Positions 14,446-22,810 of a stretch of 64,000 nt of DNA are shown here, piece by piece; position 1 is the first letter of the stretch, and the number at the start of each line of letters is the position of its first letter. Source of the DNA: Pseudidiomarina indica. GTDB taxonomy: Bacteria > Pseudomonadota > Gammaproteobacteria > Enterobacterales > Alteromonadaceae. A program made the translations under genes and the position numbers. A model generated the notes under the pieces. It had not been told where the DNA came from. It ran no database searches and saw only the letters and a program-made list of their open reading frames with translations. Where the stretch lies: NCBI GenBank assembly GCA_029279945.1, contig JAJUHK010000005.1:1-64000 (forward strand), read 5' to 3'.

Positions 14446-15620
14446 AAGGTAATTGCAAGGGATTAGTCATATTGGTCGGGTGGCTGTTGTTGACACCTGT
14501 GGCCGTTGCACAAGCAACCATGGAGGAAAACCCTCCATCCAGTGAAGCTGAAATAGCTCAGGAGGATGTGATGATAGCCACTGAATCTGAACGCCCAGCA
14601 CCGATAGTGATTGCTCATCGTGGGGCCTCTGGGTATGCCCCTGAGCATTCTGTTGCAGCGTTAGCCATGGCGCATGCTATGAATGTTGACTTTATCGAAC
14701 AGGATGTTGTGCTTACCCGTGATCATGTGCCTGTGGTGCTGCACGATATCGTGTTAGATCATATTTCGAACGTGCAAAAGGTGTTTCCTGATAAAAAACG
14801 TCCTGATGATCGCTATTACGTTTTAGATTTTACCTTTGCCGAATTACAACAACTCGACTTAACCGAGCGGCGCACCGCAGCTGGTGAGCAGCGCTACCCA
14901 ACGCGTTTTCCTGCGGGTCGCGGGAAATTGAAAATTATGTCACTGGCGCAACAAATTGAGCTGATTTTAGGGTTGAATCAGACCCGTGGTACACAAACCG
15001 GCTTATACATTGAATTAAAAAACGTGCGCTGGCATAAACAGCAAGGTTATGACGTCATCAAGCAAACATTACAGGTATTGGGTCAATACGGCCTAACCGA
15101 TGCCACTAATCTGCCAGCTCCAGTAATACTACAGTGCTTTGATCCGGAAGTATTGCGCCGAATCAAGCGTGAATTTTTACTTGAGCTGCCGCTGATTCAA
15201 TTAATTGCTGATAACAGCTGGAATGAAAGCGATATTGATTATCAAACCATGTTATCTGCCGCTGGAATGGAAACGCTACGGAATTACGCCGATGGCGTTG
15301 GGTTATGGGTAGACCAAGTTTATTTGGGCCTCGATGAACAAGGGCAGCCGCAATTTTCAAAAGTGGTGGACTATGCGAAAGCGGCAGGCCTAACGGTTCA
15401 CGTGTATACCCTACGAGCAGACGAATTACCGGCTGGTGCGGAAAGTTATGAGCAGTTGTGGCAATGGCTAACAGATATAGGAGTCGATGGCTTTTTTACG
15501 GACTTTCCAGATCGCCCTGCACCTCGAGTGTCAGACACATTCGATAGCCCTCCGTCCCACGACCATAGTAATCAGGAAGAAGATCAGTCACTTCAAAGTG
15601 ATAACGACGATATAGATTGA
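14442..15620 (+). CDS. glpQ: Periplasmic glycerophosphodiester phosphodiesterase (392 aa)
   Basis: Translationally coupled to the cysteine synthase gene (ATGA). A signal peptide spans residues 1-25 (ending VAVAQA), so it acts in the periplasm. The GDPD catalytic set is present: H59-R60 in AHRGASGYAPEHS, E68, E86/D88 in FIEQDVV, and H101 in VLHD. It hydrolyses glycerophosphodiesters to glycerol-3-phosphate and an alcohol. The core ends at GVDGFFTDFPD (~357). The last ~35 residues are a low-complexity acidic tail (SPPSHDHSNQEEDQS...) encoded antisense to the conserved C-terminal core of the GNAT gene, and are absent from E. coli GlpQ (358 aa). Confidence 0.88.
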   Translation: MKGNCKGLVILVGWLLLTPVAVAQATMEENPPSSEAEIAQEDVMIATESERPAPIVIAHRGASGYAPEHSVAALAMAHAMNVDFIEQDVVLTRDHVPVVLHDIVLDHISNVQKVFPDKKRPDDRYYVLDFTFAELQQLDLTERRTAAGEQRYPTRFPAGRGKLKIMSLAQQIELILGLNQTRGTQTGLYIELKNVRWHKQQGYDVIKQTLQVLGQYGLTDATNLPAPVILQCFDPEVLRRIKREFLLELPLIQLIADNSWNESDIDYQTMLSAAGMETLRNYADGVGLWVDQVYLGLDEQGQPQFSKVVDYAKAAGLTVHVYTLRADELPAGAESYEQLWQWLTDIGVDGFFTDFPDRPAPRVSDTFDSPPSHDHSNQEEDQSLQSDNDDID

Positions 15621-15987
15621 TCGCTGCACTATTGTCCGTTTTCACTTCGAGCGTAAATTGCTTCGCGCCACCTTGTCGAGCCGTTGCGAGAGCGTGTTCA
15701 AATAAGATTTTACCAAGCCCTGTGCCTCGGTTAGTCGGAGTGATGGCGATTGAATAAAGTCGCCATTTCACACTGTTTTTCCGAGTAAGTAGGATGTAGT
15801 AACCAAGCAACTGCTGATTATCTGCGATGCAGACATAAAAATGGACGCTCGGTGAATCGATTAAATAACGAAAGCTGCGTCGCCCAATCTGGCTGTAATC
15901 AAAGCATTGCTCTTCTAATTGCACTAACGCTGATAAATCCGAACGGTTTGCTCGACGGATTTGCCACGAGAGCGCTTTAGTCGACAT
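15496..15987 (-). CDS. GNAT-family N-acetyltransferase coupled to the RimK-like gene (163 aa)
   Basis: GNAT fold: RRANRSDLSALVQLEEQCF (β1-α1), LYSIAITPTNRGTGLGKILFEHAL containing the acetyl-CoA loop R-G-x-G-x-G/K, then LEVKTDNSAAINLYRRYHFEV, the typical final NxxAxxLYxxxGF. Its ATG overlaps the RimK-like stop codon by one base (TAATG), so the two are translated together. Iyer and colleagues described GNAT plus ATP-grasp pairs as peptide- or metabolite-modifying modules. The substrate is unknown. The 3' 125 bp are antisense to the end of glpQ. Confidence 0.85.
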   Translation of the reverse strand: MSTKALSWQIRRANRSDLSALVQLEEQCFDYSQIGRRSFRYLIDSPSVHFYVCIADNQQLLGYYILLTRKNSVKWRLYSIAITPTNRGTGLGKILFEHALATARQGGAKQFTLEVKTDNSAAINLYRRYHFEVTDLLPDYYGRGTEGYRMCLTLEVQGDLESP

Positions 15988-17450
15988 TACTTTTCATCCA
16001 AGCGACGGGCAAAGTCGCGCATTATGATGTGGTACAGTTCTTCACCCAGCAACAGATCCTCAACACCGGAATCAATCGATGGGTTGTCGTTAATTTCAAT
16101 GATGACTGGACCCTTCGTCGTCATTTTAAGATCAACACCGTACAAGCCGTCACCAATGAGACGGGTAGCTTGGAGGGCAGTTTTAACGACTTCTTTTGGC
16201 ACCTGATGAATACCAACTGTAGCAAAGCCACCTGATTTAGCCCGGCTGCTGGAACTGGCATGGTTATATATTTGCCAGTGATTGCGCGCCATAAAGTATT
16301 TACAGGCATAAATAGGGCGATGGTTGAGTATGCCAATTCGCCAGTCATAGTCAGTTTTGACGAATTCTTGCGCCAGCAAGATGGTGGAGGTATTAAAGAG
16401 TGCTTCGGCAACGTTGCGAAACTCTTCTTCATTTTCGGCTTTTTCTACGCCAATTGAGAATGACCCATCTGGAATTTTCAACACGACCGGATACCCTAAG
16501 CGTTGGCCGATGTCGGCAAAATCGATATGCTGCTGGCGCAACAATAATTCGGTACGCGGTGTTGGAATCTTGTGTTTGTCGAGTAACTCTTTCAAAAATA
16601 CTTTATTTGCACATTGCAAAATGGAATGCGGTGCATCGATGACCACCATGCCATTGGCTTCTGCTTTTTTGGCGAAGTGGTAAGTATGATGGTTGATGCG
16701 GGTGGTTTCTCGAATAAACAGTGCATCGAATTCTAACAATCGATTGTAGTCTTCTGCGGTGATCAGCTCTGCATCAATATCGGCTTCTTTGGCAGCCTTA
16801 ATAAACTTTTGTAAGGCTTTTTTATCGCTGGTTGGAATCACTTCATTCGGGTCGTGTAAAATCGCCAAGTCGTAACGATACTCTTTGCGGGTGCGAGCCT
16901 TACGCCACACACGTTTACTAAAACTATCCAACGCATTGCCAAAGAACGTTTGTTGAGCATCACTTAACTCGGAAAGTGAACCTGCCCCAATTTGATGAAT
17001 AAACCAGCGCCCTTGATAATTAAATTCAACCCAAATAATTGGACAGGGGTAACGGTCAAACATTTGCCGCGCAAAGTTATTGAGCAAGGGCTCTTCAGTT
17101 TGACCAAAACAAATGAGGATGCGTAACGGTTGCTCTCGATCTACTTTTGCTAAGTATTTCAGGACATGCTTATCGGTGTCTGCCAGTAACAGTTGGTAGT
17201 GACTGAAATTCGCTAAGTCGTTAATGGTGGTTACTGACGGCAAAACACGTTGACCGCGCGCTTCTGCAAGTAAGCTGACATAGTAACCCGTTGATAAATA
17301 GCTGAGGTCACCACACAGGTTGAGAACTTGGGTGCGACTTTTAACTGACGATTGTAGTAAATATTCTCCGGCGGTCACTGTAGCCTGGCTTGGATAGTAG
17401 GGCTGCCAATCAGTGATATCGTCAAGGATGATCAACGCTGTATTCTGCAT
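15987..17450 (-). CDS. RimK-like ATP-grasp ligase with N-terminal RLAN domain (487 aa)
   Basis: Start at MQNTALIILDD chosen over an upstream in-frame ATG because GGAG precedes it closely. Residues ~1-150 match the RimK-like ATP-grasp N-terminal (RLAN) domain. Residues ~200-480 are an ATP-grasp fold with FADIGQRLGYPVVLKIPDGS, VEKAENEEEF, FVKTDYDWRIGILNHRP and the Mg-binding end GVDLKMTTKGPVIIEINDNPSID. Such enzymes ligate an amino acid (often glutamate) to a carboxylate. It is longer than E. coli RimK (300 aa), does not sit with rpsF or rimB, and is coupled to a GNAT gene, so a peptide or small-metabolite product is more likely than S6 modification. Confidence 0.85.
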   Translation of the reverse strand: MQNTALIILDDITDWQPYYPSQATVTAGEYLLQSSVKSRTQVLNLCGDLSYLSTGYYVSLLAEARGQRVLPSVTTINDLANFSHYQLLLADTDKHVLKYLAKVDREQPLRILICFGQTEEPLLNNFARQMFDRYPCPIIWVEFNYQGRWFIHQIGAGSLSELSDAQQTFFGNALDSFSKRVWRKARTRKEYRYDLAILHDPNEVIPTSDKKALQKFIKAAKEADIDAELITAEDYNRLLEFDALFIRETTRINHHTYHFAKKAEANGMVVIDAPHSILQCANKVFLKELLDKHKIPTPRTELLLRQQHIDFADIGQRLGYPVVLKIPDGSFSIGVEKAENEEEFRNVAEALFNTSTILLAQEFVKTDYDWRIGILNHRPIYACKYFMARNHWQIYNHASSSSRAKSGGFATVGIHQVPKEVVKTALQATRLIGDGLYGVDLKMTTKGPVIIEINDNPSIDSGVEDLLLGEELYHIIMRDFARRLDEK

Positions 17451-17609
17451 GGAGACTCCGATGTTGTGATATCGCACATTCTTGACTTAACGCACGTAGA
17501 ATTCAATAGGCTGTGATTTTTATTTTTTGTAAAAAAAGCACTTTCAAATAGCCGAATTTACTTAGCTAAGCTATTCTTACACTTATAAATATGTTTCGGA
17601 GTTTGGGTT

Positions 17610-18116
17610 ATGCTTACCTTGCTAGCAAAATTTCTCAAAGCATTGAATTCAGAGTCGGGGGTTTGGGCTTTGGCATTCGCCTTTGTGCTTGGCATGATGA
17701 TGGGATTCACCCCCTTGTGGCGGCTTCATAATTTGGTCATTGTATTGATTGCACTGTTGTTTCGAATAAATCTCACCGGTTTCATTTTGAGCTTTGTAAT
17801 CTGTTCTGGCATTGCTTATCTCCTTGACCCTTGGTTCCACCAAGTCGGTTATGCGTTGCTGTCGAGTGAAAACTGGCAGCCATTATGGCAAACGCTGTAT
17901 CAATCTGCGTTTTGGCGGGTGTTGCAATTTCATCACACAATTACGCTCGGGAGTTTCCTATTGAGTGTGCTATTTACACCAGTGGTGTTGGCCGTTAGTT
18001 ACGTTGTGATTACCCGTTATCGTACTCATATTCAAGCGTGGTTTAATAAACTGAAACTTGTGCAAATGTTGAAAGCAAATCGGTTTTGGATGATCTATAG
18101 CGAGTTACGGAGATAG
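17610..18116 (+). CDS. TIGR03546-family membrane protein (168 aa)
   Basis: Three to four hydrophobic segments (about 17-33, 38-70, 105-130) with the DUF2062-like opening LGMMMGFTPLWRLHNLVIVLIALLFRIN (two-part motif) seen in the TIGR03546 family. The partner gene follows 5 bp after its stop and belongs to TIGR03545; the two families occur together in marine gammaproteobacteria. The function is unknown. It probably anchors or assists the large downstream protein at the inner membrane. Confidence 0.8.
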   Translation: MLTLLAKFLKALNSESGVWALAFAFVLGMMMGFTPLWRLHNLVIVLIALLFRINLTGFILSFVICSGIAYLLDPWFHQVGYALLSSENWQPLWQTLYQSAFWRVLQFHHTITLGSFLLSVLFTPVVLAVSYVVITRYRTHIQAWFNKLKLVQMLKANRFWMIYSELRR

Positions 18117-18121
18117 CCAGT

Positions 18122-19909
18122 ATGTCGACCTCAAATCAAACGCCGGTAGCGCGTCGTAGTACCATTCGTTGGTCTGGGTTGGGTGTATTTCTAATCATTT
18201 GCGGGCTGTTGTTTGCGTTTTCGTGGCTACTCCTGGATAGCATTTTAAAATGGAGTATTGAGCGTAGTCTTGGGACTCTTAATGGTGCCGAAGTGAACGT
18301 TAACCGCGTGGAACACCGTTGGAGCCCGTTAGGTATTAAGGTACAAGGGGTGCAATTGACCGATCCCGCGCAGCCAGAATTTAATCGGTTAGTCATTGAA
18401 GAGTTGATGGCAGATGTAAGCGTTGAGCAATTACTCTTAGGGCGCCTGCATCTTGAAGAGTTGGTTGCGACAGGTATTCGGGTGCATCAACTACGTTCGA
18501 AGCCAGGAGAAGTTTATCAATCGTTAACCGAACAAGGTAATTTTAAGCAATGGACATTAGATAGTCTTGCAGAGCTTAACATGGCGCTGCCTGATGTGGA
18601 TGAGATTGTTGCCCGAATTGGGCTGCAAACACCTGTGGCGATTGAAAAAGCTAAATCATCAGTGGCGGAGCAACAAGCTGTATTGCAACAAGTGAAGCAA
18701 GAAATACCAACGGCTGAGGATTTAAAACGCTACGAGGAAGAGCTGAAAAAATTAACTGACGTTGATATTAAAAACCCAGCACAGCTGCAGCAAGTGCAAA
18801 CACAATTTGCGGCATTAAAAGAGCAGTTTGAAGCTGACCGAGAGCGTTTGAAAGCAGCGAAAGAGCTCGCCTCGAATGCGGTAGCAACGTTAAAAACAGA
18901 TTTCGACGCAGTAAAAAATGCACCTGCCAGTGACTTGCAGCGTGCACAACAACTGATTCAGTTTAATAGCGAAGGTTTCACCGAAATCACGGCTGTGTTG
19001 TTTGGTGAGCAGATGCGGCAGTGGAGTCAATATATCTTATTAGCGTATGACACATTGGCGCCAATCTTAGCTCGTTCCGCTGACGAGTCTTTGGTACAGC
19101 CACAGCGTGGGGAAGGGGTTTGGTTTGAGTTTACCCAAGCCAATGAGCCACCATCCTTCTTGGTAAAAAAAGCTACTACCGAGTTTGTTTGGGGGGAAAC
19201 ACGGGTTGACGCAAATTGGACAAATATCACTCACCAGCATCAGCAGCTGGGGCAGCCAACCACGTTTCAAGTTCGTTCCGACCAATCACCATTATGGCAA
19301 CTACTTAATCTAAATGGCGAGTTAGCACTCACTGACAATGGCGTGGATGCTAAACAACAATGGCAAGTAAAAGGGGTTACGCTAAATGAGCTCGGTTTAA
19401 GTGAGCAAACTGAGTTCACTGCCAGCCTGGTTCGGGCGCTGGTGGATTCTGAGGGGGCGGTGTCACTGCGTAATAGCATGTTTGATGGTGGCGCAACGGT
19501 AAAACTGCTCGATATGGTGGTTACAGCAGAAGCTGAAAATCGTTGGGCAGACGTTGTGGCAACAGCGTTACGGCAGTTACAACGCCTTGATATAAACGCA
19601 TCGATTGCTGGCGCTTTAGCGCAACCAGAGTTTTCTTTCAGTTCAGATCTCGACCGTCAATTGGGTTCGGCACTGAAGAATGCGGCATTGGATGCCAGCA
19701 AAACAGAGTTAGCTGCATTGCAAACCAAACTACAGGCAGAATCGAGTGGCTTTCTAGGCGCCAACCAGGACGTGTTGGAAGGTTTGACTGCCTTACTTAG
19801 TGATGCCGAGCAACGCGATAAAAAGCTGGAAGAAATGTTGAAAGCTAAGTTTGAGAAACAACTGGAAGATCAGTTAAAAGATCGTCTTAAAGGTTTGTTT
19901 GGTCGTTAA
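18122..19909 (+). CDS. TIGR03545-family envelope protein, AsmA-like N terminus (595 aa)
   Basis: One membrane segment (about 20-42) precedes a region with the AsmA/TamB-type pattern: GAEVNVNRVEHRWSPLGIKVQGVQLTD, IEELMADVSVEQLLLGRLHLEELVATGIRVHQ (quoted in pieces), which form repeating β strands. Residues ~175-280 are a long coiled coil (KSSVAEQQAVLQQVKQE...). The C-terminal part is again β-rich, ending in a helical tail (LEEMLKAKFEKQLEDQLKDRLK). The whole is probably in the periplasm. Bridge-like lipid transfer between membranes is an inference from the N-terminal pattern only. It is co-transcribed with the TIGR03546 gene and ends at a hairpin terminator. Confidence 0.78.
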   Translation: MSTSNQTPVARRSTIRWSGLGVFLIICGLLFAFSWLLLDSILKWSIERSLGTLNGAEVNVNRVEHRWSPLGIKVQGVQLTDPAQPEFNRLVIEELMADVSVEQLLLGRLHLEELVATGIRVHQLRSKPGEVYQSLTEQGNFKQWTLDSLAELNMALPDVDEIVARIGLQTPVAIEKAKSSVAEQQAVLQQVKQEIPTAEDLKRYEEELKKLTDVDIKNPAQLQQVQTQFAALKEQFEADRERLKAAKELASNAVATLKTDFDAVKNAPASDLQRAQQLIQFNSEGFTEITAVLFGEQMRQWSQYILLAYDTLAPILARSADESLVQPQRGEGVWFEFTQANEPPSFLVKKATTEFVWGETRVDANWTNITHQHQQLGQPTTFQVRSDQSPLWQLLNLNGELALTDNGVDAKQQWQVKGVTLNELGLSEQTEFTASLVRALVDSEGAVSLRNSMFDGGATVKLLDMVVTAEAENRWADVVATALRQLQRLDINASIAGALAQPEFSFSSDLDRQLGSALKNAALDASKTELAALQTKLQAESSGFLGANQDVLEGLTALLSDAEQRDKKLEEMLKAKFEKQLEDQLKDRLKGLFGR

Positions 19910-19910
19910 A

Positions 19911-19936
19911 AAAACACCGGCAATTGCCGGTGTTTT
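19911..19936. terminator. Bidirectional intrinsic terminator
   Basis: AAAACACCGGC, AATT, GCCGGTGTTTT forms a perfect 11-bp stem with A and T tracts on either side. It lies between the convergent TIGR03545 and MetX-like genes and can end transcripts from both. Confidence 0.9.
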
Positions 19937-19944
19937 CATATGGA

Positions 19945-21120
19945 TTATTTGGCTAAGAATTCAGCCAAAACGTCTGCTTTGCTTTGAATGGAATAAAGAC
20001 CATCTAAATGGCCGAAAATGCCATCGATCTCATCATACTCAGGGGCTTGGCCCAGTTCTTTTAATGTTGCTACCGCTTGTTGTGCTAAGTAAGGTTGCAG
20101 TAATAAATCATGCTTTGCTGGCAAAAATAAGGTTTTTGCTTTTATCTGGCGTAAGCCCGTAGCTAAATCGTTTTGATGGCCAGCAATAAATAATTGGTTT
20201 GCGCGAACCAAGTAGAGAATATGGTTCGCATCAGCGAATACGGCATTTTGGGCGGCTGCAGAAAACCAAAACTCTGTTGCTGGTAAGTCATTTAACACGC
20301 TTTCTAGTCCCGCTTTAGGCAACGTTTCTTGTTGCGGTGATGCTTGATTAAATGATATCGGGTGCATGGCCTGCTGTGTGATCAAGGTTAAGGTGCTCGC
20401 TAAACCCGCTATTGGTGCATCACCTTCATAATAGTTTCCCTGATTCCAGTTTGGATCAAGTTTTATCGCCCGAGCCCAATGCTCAAGCGCCGTGATGGTC
20501 CACGCATCCATGGCTGCTGTACCAATCACTGAAACCATTCGTTCGACCATATCCGGGTAGGCTGTTGCCCACTCAATTGCTTGTAAGGAACCCATCGAAG
20601 CACCCACGACAGCGTGGAGTTTGTTAATCCCCAAGCTCGTCAGCAGGGCATGTTGGACGTTCACAAAGTCACGAATAGTCACTACTGGAAAATCCAGACC
20701 ATAGGGCTTGCCAGTCGCGGGATTAATTGATGCGGGCCCGGTGGTGATCACGTGCGGTAAGTGGGGGAAGGCATTGACTAACGTGTCAGAGCTAATCACA
20801 TAGTATTTATTGGTATCGATTGCCTTACCAGGTCCAATAATGGCGTCCCAGTAACCAGGTTGTGGGTCTGCTGCAGTGTATTTACCTGCGGCATGGCTAT
20901 TGCCAGAGAAGAAATGGGTGATCAGAATGACATTATCTTTGGCCTCATTGAGTTCACCGTACGCTTCCCAACCGATCGTTACGTCGGGAATAGTTTTGCC
21001 GCCTACTGTGGTAAAGTTGGTGGTAGTAAATGTTTGTTTTTCAACCAGCATTTCAGTGGCATTAGCTCCGGATAACCAGAGATAGCTCACGACTAATGTT
21101 AGTAACATTCGGGCTTTCAT
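19945..21120 (-). CDS. Exported MetX-like α/β-hydrolase, E22 family putative esterase (391 aa)
   Basis: An N-terminal signal peptide (residues 1-21, ending GANA-T) distinguishes it from cytosolic homoserine acetyltransferases. The α/β-hydrolase core has the nucleophile elbow VVGASMGS (Ser175), a GWEAYGELNEAKDNVILI oxyanion region, and a C-terminal GHLDGL histidine (~365). Homoserine-specific residues cannot be judged, and export makes a biosynthetic MetX role unlikely; NCBI names this type 'E22 family MetX-like putative esterase'. Last gene of the operon GntP - acyl-CoA ligase - hydrolase (5 bp gap), so it may release an acid outside the inner membrane for uptake and activation. Confidence 0.82.
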   Translation of the reverse strand: MKARMLLTLVVSYLWLSGANATEMLVEKQTFTTTNFTTVGGKTIPDVTIGWEAYGELNEAKDNVILITHFFSGNSHAAGKYTAADPQPGYWDAIIGPGKAIDTNKYYVISSDTLVNAFPHLPHVITTGPASINPATGKPYGLDFPVVTIRDFVNVQHALLTSLGINKLHAVVGASMGSLQAIEWATAYPDMVERMVSVIGTAAMDAWTITALEHWARAIKLDPNWNQGNYYEGDAPIAGLASTLTLITQQAMHPISFNQASPQQETLPKAGLESVLNDLPATEFWFSAAAQNAVFADANHILYLVRANQLFIAGHQNDLATGLRQIKAKTLFLPAKHDLLLQPYLAQQAVATLKELGQAPEYDEIDGIFGHLDGLYSIQSKADVLAEFLAK

Positions 21121-21125
21121 GTGTA

Positions 21126-22784
21126 TTACTCCATGAATAAATTAAAATATTTTTTCCGTAACTCATGCTTAATGAGTTTTCCAGTACCAGTATGCGGCAA
21201 ACTATCCACAAAGATAACGTCATCTGGCATCCACCACTTGGCAATCTTACCTTCCAAAAACTGGTAGATTTCTTCCTTGTGTAGCAGAGTATTTCCATTT
21301 GGTACAATGAGTAGCAAGGGGCGTTCATCCCATTTAGGGTGTGCCACTCCAACCACACAGCATTCATTGACGGCAGGATGCTGACTGGTGATATTTTCGA
21401 TATCAAGGGAACTAATCCACTCACCTCCGCTTTTAATGAGGTCCTTTTTACGATCGATGACCTTCATGTAGCCGGCAGGATCAATAACAGCGATATCTCC
21501 GGTGGCGAGCCATCCATCGGTGAAGATATCAGGATCATGACGCCGAAAATAGCTCCCTGTTATCCATGGGCCGCGAACCTTCAATTCACCAGAACTCACA
21601 CCATCATGTGGTACCGGTTGGCCGTCTAAATCAAAGATTTCCATGTCGATGCCAAAACATGGACGTCCAGCAGTCGTTTGAATGGCATAACGTTGTTCAA
21701 GTGGTAACGCCATTATTTCTGCTGTTGGTGGCGCAGAGGTAACCAATGGGCCGGTTTCGGTCATGCCCCAAATAGGCTGCCAATATACGTTGTAGCGCTC
21801 ATTAAATATGCGCACCAATCCCAGCGGTGAGGCAGCGCCACCGACACAAACTCGCGCTAAGGTTGGCACCTGCAGTCGATTGGCGTGCAAGTGATTATGT
21901 AAGGTTAGCCAAATGGTGGGAACACCCAAGGCAACGGTAACGTGCTCCTGCGTGATGAGTTCATACATATCGGCACCACTCATCCCAGCACCGGGGAGAA
22001 CCAATTTACTTCCGGTAAGGAGCGCAGCGTATGGAGCCCCCCAAGCGCCCACATGATACATAGCCACCATCGGCATCAACACCGTATCACTGTCGATATC
22101 GAGCAGTTCAGCACTTGCTGCGGCCTGTGCATGCAATACTGTTGAGCGATGTGATGATAACACCCCTTTGGGGTTGCCCGTGGTGCCTGAGGTATAACAC
22201 AACATGGCCGCTGCTTGTTCAGAAAACACCGGCCAGTTGTATTCGGTGGGTTGGCCGTCAAGCAGCCTTTCATAGTTATAAATGGGTAACCGTTGGTGCG
22301 TTAATTCAGGCTGTTGGTCCGGATCAGCTAACACCACAATTCCTTTCACAGTTTTTAACTGGGGAGCGAATTCCTCAAGCAATGAGATGAAACTTAAATC
22401 AACAAATAACCAGGTGGCTTCAGCATCATTTATGATCCACTCAATTTGGTCGGCAATTAAGCGCGGATTCACCGTATGTATCACTGCTCCGATGCCACTG
22501 ACCGCATAATAGAGTTCAACGTGCCGATAAGTATTCCATGCAAGTGTTGCCACACGGTCGCCAGGTTGTACACCAAGCTTGGTCAACGCATGAGCAAGCT
22601 GACAGGTACGTTGATAGCAATCTGTATAGTGATAGCGATGAATATCGCCTTCGAGGCGACGCGTGACAATTTCTTGCTGCGGATGCCGCCGAATGGCATG
22701 GCGCAGAATATCAATAATCATCAATTGACTATTTTGGGCATCACCTAGCAGCGGCGATGTGAGTGTCGTGCTGACTTCAAACAT
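21126..22784 (-). CDS. AMP-forming acyl-CoA ligase (552 aa)
   Basis: ANL-superfamily adenylate-forming enzyme: P-loop motif YTSGTTGNPKG (~195-205), WGMTETGPL (A5-like), the hinge GWLATGDIAVIDPAGYMKVIDRKKDLIKSGGEW (in parts), and the C-terminal catalytic lysine in GTGKLIKHELR. It resembles medium/long-chain fatty-acid or alkenoate CoA ligases (FadD3/AlkK type). It activates a carboxylic acid with ATP and CoA. Its position between a GntP permease and an exported hydrolase suggests it traps the imported acid. Cytosolic; the substrate is not determinable. Confidence 0.88.
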   Translation of the reverse strand: MFEVSTTLTSPLLGDAQNSQLMIIDILRHAIRRHPQQEIVTRRLEGDIHRYHYTDCYQRTCQLAHALTKLGVQPGDRVATLAWNTYRHVELYYAVSGIGAVIHTVNPRLIADQIEWIINDAEATWLFVDLSFISLLEEFAPQLKTVKGIVVLADPDQQPELTHQRLPIYNYERLLDGQPTEYNWPVFSEQAAAMLCYTSGTTGNPKGVLSSHRSTVLHAQAAASAELLDIDSDTVLMPMVAMYHVGAWGAPYAALLTGSKLVLPGAGMSGADMYELITQEHVTVALGVPTIWLTLHNHLHANRLQVPTLARVCVGGAASPLGLVRIFNERYNVYWQPIWGMTETGPLVTSAPPTAEIMALPLEQRYAIQTTAGRPCFGIDMEIFDLDGQPVPHDGVSSGELKVRGPWITGSYFRRHDPDIFTDGWLATGDIAVIDPAGYMKVIDRKKDLIKSGGEWISSLDIENITSQHPAVNECCVVGVAHPKWDERPLLLIVPNGNTLLHKEEIYQFLEGKIAKWWMPDDVIFVDSLPHTGTGKLIKHELRKKYFNLFME

Positions 22785-22810
22785 ATGTAATTCCTAACCT
22801 GTTCACCAAA

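Noticed and set aside
19945-21120. Homoserine O-acetyltransferase for methionine synthesis
   Set aside because: The protein has a signal peptide and sits in an operon with a permease and acyl-CoA ligase, so a cytosolic biosynthetic role is unlikely.
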